A stretch of DNA of 64,000 nt from NCBI RefSeq assembly GCF_006274605.1, contig NZ_CP040846.1, forward strand, positions 806,001 through 870,000, read 5' to 3'. The position numbers and the translations under genes are program-made. The notes beneath the pieces are model-generated. The model was given only the letters and a program-made list of their open reading frames with translations. It was not told the origin of the DNA and made no database searches. This DNA is from Thermococcus indicus. GTDB taxonomy: Archaea > Methanobacteriota_B > Thermococci > Thermococcales > Thermococcaceae. Of the stretch, positions 59,647 through 64,000 are shown piece after piece. Position 1 is the first letter of the stretch. Every line of letters begins with the position of its first letter.

Positions 59647-61800
59647 CTATCGCTTCCTCCAATCCCTGCAGTTCATGTCAACGCATATCTCGTACTCGCG
59701 GCCCTTCTCGCGTATCTTGACCACCGGCGCGCCGTTGCAACAGGTTTTGCCCGTTGGAATTATCTCGCCGCGCTGGAGGAGCGGATAGGTGACGTTGCAC
59801 TCCGGCCAGTTGGAGCAGCCGACGAAGCGCTTGCCCGTCTTCCGGTTGTACCGCACCACGAGATCGCCACCGCACTTGGGACACTTACCTATCACGAGGT
59901 GCTCCTTCCTCCGCGCTCCCCCGTCAACGGCCTTTTTAACCGCCTTCTCCTCTTCCTCGCTGAGCTCCTTTACCGCGCCGGCCTTTCTGGCTGCCGTTTT
60001 TGAAGTGGTCGCTCCGGTTCCGGTCGTCTCCATGAGCATCTTTCCTATGTCGAGCTCCTTCTCCTTGAAAACCTGGAGGATTTTAATGAGCTGGTTCTTG
60101 CTCTCCTCGATGACGCCCTCCCTGTCGGCCTTCCCGGCCATAATCTCCTCCATCCTCTCTTCGAAGGCCTTCGTCAGCTCGACGCTCACTATGTCGGGCA
60201 CGTTCCTTTCCAGGGCCTCAACGACGCGCATGCCGAGCGGGGTTACCTTTATCTTCCGCTTGCCCTCGATGTAGCCGCGGCTGTAGAGGGTCTCCAGAAT
60301 CTGGGCGCGCGTTGCTTTGGTCCCTATGCCAAGGTCCTCCATCCTCTTGATAACCGCCGCGGGTGAATAGCGCGCGGGGGGCTTCGTCTTCTTCTTCTCG
60401 CGCTTTATCTGGATGACATTTACCGGTTCGCCCTCCTTGAAGGCCGGAAGGATCACCTCGTCGAACTTGACGTACTTGCCGTAGACCTTCAGCCAGCCTT
60501 CCTTCACGGTCCTCGCCCCACCCAGGATGAAGCGGTGGGAGTTGGAGTCTATGACCACCTTCATTATCTCCCTGACGGCCGGCTCCATGAAGAGGGCCAG
60601 AAAGCGCCTGACCACGAGGTCGTAGATGTTCTGCTCATCCTTCGTGAGGTCACCGGGCTTCGGCAATTCGCCAGTTGGATAGATTGCCGGGTGGGCGGGG
60701 TCGTCCTTCTTGCCCTCGACGGGCTTGAGCCTCTCCTTACCCAGGAGCTCGTGGGCGAAGGGCTTGTACTCCGGCAGCTTGGCAAGGTTCTGGAGAATGG
60801 AGCGGAAGTTGAGGTTCTTGGGGAGCTTCTGCGAGCTTGTCCTCGGGTACGATTGTAAACCCCTCTCATACAGCTTCTGTGCAATTTCCAGCGTCTTCTT
60901 CGGGCTGTAACCGAAGGCGGAATAAGCTTCCCTCTGAAGGGTTCCGAGGTCGAAGGGCACCGGCGGATTCCTCTTCTGCTGCTTGACCTCGACCTTCTCG
61001 ACGAAGGCCGGGCCCTTCCTAGCCTCCTCAACGATGCGCTTCGCCTCATCCTCATCGAGTATGCGCTCCTTCTCATAGGCCGCCGTGTACTGCTCCCCAT
61101 TCTTCTCGAGGAGCATCTTTATTACCCAGTACGGTGTGGGCTTGAAGTTCTGAATCTCTTTCTCCCTGTCAACCAGAAACTTAAGCGTCGGCCCCTGAAC
61201 GCGGCCGGTGGAGAGAACCTGCCATTTGCCGCTGGCGCGCTTTATGGCGGAGGTGAGTGCCCTGGAGAGGTTCACACCCCAGTACCAGTCAAGGACGTGG
61301 CGCGCTATTCCGGCATCGGCCATTCCGAAGTTTATCGTCGGTTCGAGGTTGTACCATGCCTTCAGAAGGTCCTTTTTGGTGAGGGCGGAGAACTTCATTC
61401 TCTTCGCCCTGGAGGGGTCGACGCCGCAGGCGTACTTGAGGGCGGTGTAGCCGATAACCTCACCCTCCGTGTCATAGTCGCAGGCCACCACGAACTCGTC
61501 AGCCCTCCTGGCAAGCGTTGCCAAAGCTTTGATGTAGTCCTTGGCGTAGCCCTTGCCCTTCTCGGCGACATAGACAGGTACCCACTCGATATCGAAGATG
61601 GGGTAACCGTAGGTCTTCACCTTGGGGGCGAGGGAGAAGAGGTGGCCCACGGCGGGGGCTACTATTATCCTCTCTCCGTCGCGGGTGAACTCGTAGTAGC
61701 CTACCTTTCCTATCGTTTTTCTCACGGGTTTGCCTTCCGCCAACGCATAGGCGATTTTGCGGGCAACGTTGGGTTTCTCGGCTATGATGAGCGTGACCAT
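59647..61800 (-). CDS. topA: DNA topoisomerase I, archaeal type IA
   Basis: The 717-residue protein starts with TOPRIM ([20 protein letters not shown], then [13 protein letters not shown] with the acidic triad). The catalytic Tyr is in [10 protein letters not shown]. The C-terminal Zn ribbons are [29 protein letters not shown] and CC...CVDMNC. It relaxes negative supercoils, opposite to reverse gyrase in the same window. ATG 61800 opens the frame. Confidence 0.96.
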   Translation of the reverse strand: MVTLIIAEKPNVARKIAYALAEGKPVRKTIGKVGYYEFTRDGERIIVAPAVGHLFSLAPKVKTYGYPIFDIEWVPVYVAEKGKGYAKDYIKALATLARRADEFVVACDYDTEGEVIGYTALKYACGVDPSRAKRMKFSALTKKDLLKAWYNLEPTINFGMADAGIARHVLDWYWGVNLSRALTSAIKRASGKWQVLSTGRVQGPTLKFLVDREKEIQNFKPTPYWVIKMLLEKNGEQYTAAYEKERILDEDEAKRIVEEARKGPAFVEKVEVKQQKRNPPVPFDLGTLQREAYSAFGYSPKKTLEIAQKLYERGLQSYPRTSSQKLPKNLNFRSILQNLAKLPEYKPFAHELLGKERLKPVEGKKDDPAHPAIYPTGELPKPGDLTKDEQNIYDLVVRRFLALFMEPAVREIMKVVIDSNSHRFILGGARTVKEGWLKVYGKYVKFDEVILPAFKEGEPVNVIQIKREKKKTKPPARYSPAAVIKRMEDLGIGTKATRAQILETLYSRGYIEGKRKIKVTPLGMRVVEALERNVPDIVSVELTKAFEERMEEIMAGKADREGVIEESKNQLIKILQVFKEKELDIGKMLMETTGTGATTSKTAARKAGAVKELSEEEEKAVKKAVDGGARRKEHLVIGKCPKCGGDLVVRYNRKTGKRFVGCSNWPECNVTYPLLQRGEIIPTGKTCCNGAPVVKIREKGREYEICVDMNCRDWRKR

Positions 61801-61953
61801 GACGACACCTTGAGGCGATTGGGGAATCAGCTATAAAAATCCTGCGGAGCAAGCTTTTGGAAAGGGCTTGCCACGAACCTTTGGCGAAGATTTTCCTAAA
61901 AGCCCCAGCGAAAAGCTTAATAAGGAACCCCCCCATGCACCTACCGCGGGCAT
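61801..61953. other. Gap between topA and tRNA-Pro
   Basis: AT-rich, no gene. AAGCTTTTGGAAAGGGCTTG near 61850-61870 resembles repeat element i, and the TTTTCCTAAAAGCCCC segment follows. An AT-rich AGCTTAATAAGG before 61930 fits a tRNA promoter. Confidence 0.4.
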
Positions 61954-62031
61954 GGGGCCGTAGGGTAGCCTGGTCCATCCTGCGGGCTTTGGGAGCCCGT
62001 GACCCGGGTTCGAATCCCGGCGGCCCCACCA
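61954..62031 (+). tRNA. tRNA-Pro (TGG)
   Basis: The cloverleaf has acceptor GGGGCCG (61954-61960) pairing with CGGCCCC (62021-62027), discriminator A, and encoded CCA (62029-62031). The anticodon stem CGGGC/GCCCG has loop TTTGGGA, giving anticodon TGG (proline). The T arm is GGTTCGAATCC. There is no intron. Confidence 0.96.
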
Positions 62032-62685
62032 TAAGAAACTTTGCCTGCGCAAAGTTTCATCAAAGTTGGTGATTCCTTTTGTGGTGGTAGTTTTTGAGTT
62101 GGGGTTTCTCTTCGAGTCTCCTCTTTGAATGAGTGAATCCTTCTCGATGGTTCCTTTTTGCGGGTTCAAATCTTTTTGCGCTCCTTTGGAGCGCGATTCT
62201 AAGTAGAACCCACATGGAAAATGCTTCAGTTCCTTGGATTCAACCCCAAGGGATTAGTTTAAATTTGAAACCCCTCACAAGAAAGCCCCAAAGAGGAATC
62301 ACAAACTTTTGGTGAAGCTTTTTCCAAAAGCTTCCTTCGCAAGCGCTGGCGGAAAATAAGGTGCCTTTTTGTGATATTGCAGATTCTGAAGTGGGTTTCT
62401 ACTCAACTGTTCTTTTGGGAGTGTTTCACTCTTCAAACGGCGTCCAAAGGACGCCAATAATAAAGTTGGAACTGTTTGAGGGTCTGTATTTAGTGTTAAA
62501 CCCTTCTAAAGCTGCTTTTGAGTAGTGCACGACTGATTTTTGTCCCTTTGGATGAGAAAGAATTCTTTGGTCAAACTTTGCTTTGCAAAGTTTGCTCGCC
62601 TGCGCGACGTCGGGCTCTGCTCTGGTGTGAACTGAGATGATAAGGTTTATAAGACAACGTCCCAACCCAACGTGAGGCGAGACCG
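62032..62685. repeat. Gene-free 0.65-kb gap with inverted copies of the first gap's repeats
   Basis: No gene is seen. Elements repeat those of 646-1352 in reverse orientation: about 62162-62220 (element iii, GCTCCTTTGGAGCGC), 62296-62352 (element i), 62439-62455 (hairpin GGCGTCCAAAGGACGCC, element iv), 62569-62600 (element ii). AAACTTTGCCTGCGCAAAGTTT near 62036-62058 is another hairpin of the type ii kind. A TTTATAAG box at 62646 precedes the DUF357 gene. Confidence 0.6.
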
Positions 62686-62973
62686 GTGGGGCGGGAGATA
62701 ACCGAGGAAAAGCTCCAGAAGTACTTTAGAATCACCGAAGAGGCTTTAAAAACCCTTGAAATAGCCGTCCACGAGAAGAGCCTTCTTAGGGGCGTCGCGG
62801 AGGATTTTCTGACGATGGCGAGGAGCTATTTCAACGACGCCAGGTACTACTACGAGAGGGGCGACTACGTGACGGCTTTCGCGGCACTCAACTACGCGCA
62901 TGGTTTTATCGACGCCGGCGTGAGGCTTGGCGTTTTCAGGGGAGAGGATGACAGACTTTTTGCCTTCGGCTGA
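62686..62973 (+). CDS. DUF357 protein
   Basis: The 95-residue helical protein, with GTG start, has [24 protein letters not shown] and [35 protein letters not shown], which is the DUF357 helical repeat. The function is unknown. It is the first of a two-gene unit with DUF555, whose ATG lies 11 bp after its stop. Confidence 0.88.
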   Translation: MGREITEEKLQKYFRITEEALKTLEIAVHEKSLLRGVAEDFLTMARSYFNDARYYYERGDYVTAFAALNYAHGFIDAGVRLGVFRGEDDRLFAFG

Positions 62974-62983
62974 GGTGAGAGCC

Positions 62984-63364
62984 ATGGGAGACTACGTCGT
63001 CGTTTTGGAGGCACCCATAATCGTGAGGGACGTCGAGACCAGCGAGGACGCGATAAACGTTGCGGTTTCCAAGGTCGCCAAGGCGCTCAATAAGGAGAAG
63101 CTTGATTTCGTGAGGGTTGAAATAGGCTACTCCCAGTGCCCCGTCTGCGGGGCCCACTTTGAGAGTGCCTTCGTCATTGGCTCGGTGGGTCTCGTGGGGA
63201 TGTACCTCACGATTAAGGTGTACAACGCCCAGACCATCGAGCACGCCGAGAGGATAGCCAAGGCCGTCATCGGCAAGGCCCTCAAGAAGGTTCCCCTCAA
63301 GGTCTATGAGATAAGGGAGCTGACCGAGGAGGACGAGGGGGACGGCGTGGAGCTTGGGGAGTGA
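62984..63364 (+). CDS. DUF555 (UPF0212) protein
   Basis: The 126-residue protein begins MGDYVVVLEAPIIVRDVETSEDAINVAVSKV and has CPVCGAHFESAFVIGSVGLVGMYL with a Cys pair, and VYNAQTIEHAERIAKAVIGKALKKVPL. This is a conserved euryarchaeal family of unknown role, perhaps metal binding. ATG 62984 has GAGGTGAGAGCC. It converges with the membrane protein gene. Confidence 0.9.
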   Translation: MGDYVVVLEAPIIVRDVETSEDAINVAVSKVAKALNKEKLDFVRVEIGYSQCPVCGAHFESAFVIGSVGLVGMYLTIKVYNAQTIEHAERIAKAVIGKALKKVPLKVYEIRELTEEDEGDGVELGE

Positions 63365-63979
63365 TCAGGTTTCTCCCTCAATTTCCTCTTCTGGAATCGT
63401 CTCCACGTACACCCACAGTGCGCCCAGGCTGTTTATCACGTACCTCACCGCCCCGAGGGGGAGCAGGATGAGCAGCGTCAGCGCCCCCATGTAGTATTCG
63501 TACTGGAGAACCAGAAAGACGTCCACAATCGAGAGGCCCAGCCCCAGGGTGAAGTAACCGCCGGGGTTGGCCCTGGCGACGCGCCATATCTCCCCCACGA
63601 CCCCCACGTTCCCCGTGAAGTAGTACGCCGGGACGACGAGCGCGAAGGTAGGTGTGGCCAGTATCCCGGCTACGAAGGAGCCGAATGGGCCGAAGATCGC
63701 TATGGGAATCGCCAGTAGAACCAGTGCAATTAGAACGACCACGAACGTCAGGAGTTCCGCGGCAACCAGGGCAGGCAAAGCTTTCAATCCAGCCTTTATG
63801 GATTCTAGGGCCCTCTTCTCCTCTCTAGCCAGCTCCACAGCTGCGTCCACGAGAGCGTAGCCAAAGGACAGATTTGTCAGGAACGCCCACACTGCAAAGA
63901 TGACCATCAGGGGGAGTTTTTCCCTCATCTCGCTCGATGCACGGAGGTACTCCCAGTACGTGTCCCTGTAGACGCTCAT
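63365..63979 (-). CDS. Multi-pass membrane protein
   Basis: The 204-residue protein has about five hydrophobic segments (LMVIFAVWAFLTNLSF, ALVAAELLTFVVVLIALVLLA, GSFVAGILATPTFALVVPAYYF, LGLGLSIVDVFLVLQYEYYMG, LTLLILLPLGAVRYVI). Soluble loops are short. It is probably a small integral membrane protein of unknown function. ATG 63979 opens the frame near the window end. Confidence 0.8.
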   Translation of the reverse strand: MSVYRDTYWEYLRASSEMREKLPLMVIFAVWAFLTNLSFGYALVDAAVELAREEKRALESIKAGLKALPALVAAELLTFVVVLIALVLLAIPIAIFGPFGSFVAGILATPTFALVVPAYYFTGNVGVVGEIWRVARANPGGYFTLGLGLSIVDVFLVLQYEYYMGALTLLILLPLGAVRYVINSLGALWVYVETIPEEEIEGET

Positions 63980-64000
63980 TCCGCAGCAGCTAACGGTCGG

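Overview
The window is a piece of a Thermococcales chromosome, almost certainly Thermococcus. The diagnostic genes are reverse gyrase, TrmBL2, the SurR/Pdo redox pair, fused Hps-Phi, ADP-forming acetyl-CoA synthetase beta, TruD, archaeal AspRS, and several CGP-CTERM surface proteins. GGTGA/GGAGG ribosome binding sites, TATA boxes and tRNA genes with encoded CCA fit this. No species is claimed.

Layout. 1-11.4 kb: partial HAD gene, a repeat-rich gap, tRNA-Val and tRNA-Ala, then housekeeping genes (M20 peptidase, GNAT, phosphoglycolate phosphatase, TruD, Pth2, AspRS), with an AAA-ATPase/TOPRIM-like pair inserted. 11.5-18.2 kb: an array of rapidly evolving genes on the minus strand that I read as an archaeal polymorphic toxin-immunity locus. 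It has one secreted full-length toxin, two displaced toxin C-terminal cassettes, and five related putative immunity genes, one of them frameshifted. 18.5-24.9 kb: KH protein, HD hydrolase, D-glutamate cyclase-like protein, an unlisted 59-residue ORF, HAD, a degenerate FtsZ homologue, Hps-Phi, an arginase-fold protein, and small Zn-ribbon and winged-helix proteins. 24.9-30.1 kb: a duplicated cassette of a putative TIM-barrel protein (DUF4855-like) plus CGP-CTERM surface proteins, with a decayed copy. 30-39.3 kb: TrmBL2, reverse gyrase, SWIM protein, DUF4139 protein, AcdB, and an ATPase whose start lies in a palindrome cluster.

39.3-54.9 kb: a complete type I-B (Cst/Tneap) CRISPR-Cas locus: cas6, cas8 (cst1), a small cas11-like gene, cas7 (cst2), cas5, cas3, an AAA ATPase, cas4, cas1 and a second cas4, with cas2 on the opposite strand. 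A leader and a 48-repeat array follow. The small ORF after cas8 resembles the C-terminus of Cas8, so the small subunit may have arisen by tandem duplication.

54.9-64 kb: an HPr-kinase-like P-loop protein, the divergent pdo/surR pair with a full SurR operator, a ferredoxin-GGR lipid reductase operon, topoisomerase I, tRNA-Pro, a second repeat-rich gap sharing inverted repeats with the first, DUF357 and DUF555 proteins and a membrane protein.

Together the accessory genes are mainly conflict systems (polymorphic toxins, AAA/TOPRIM pair, CRISPR-Cas) and variable surface proteins, set among conserved thermophile housekeeping genes.
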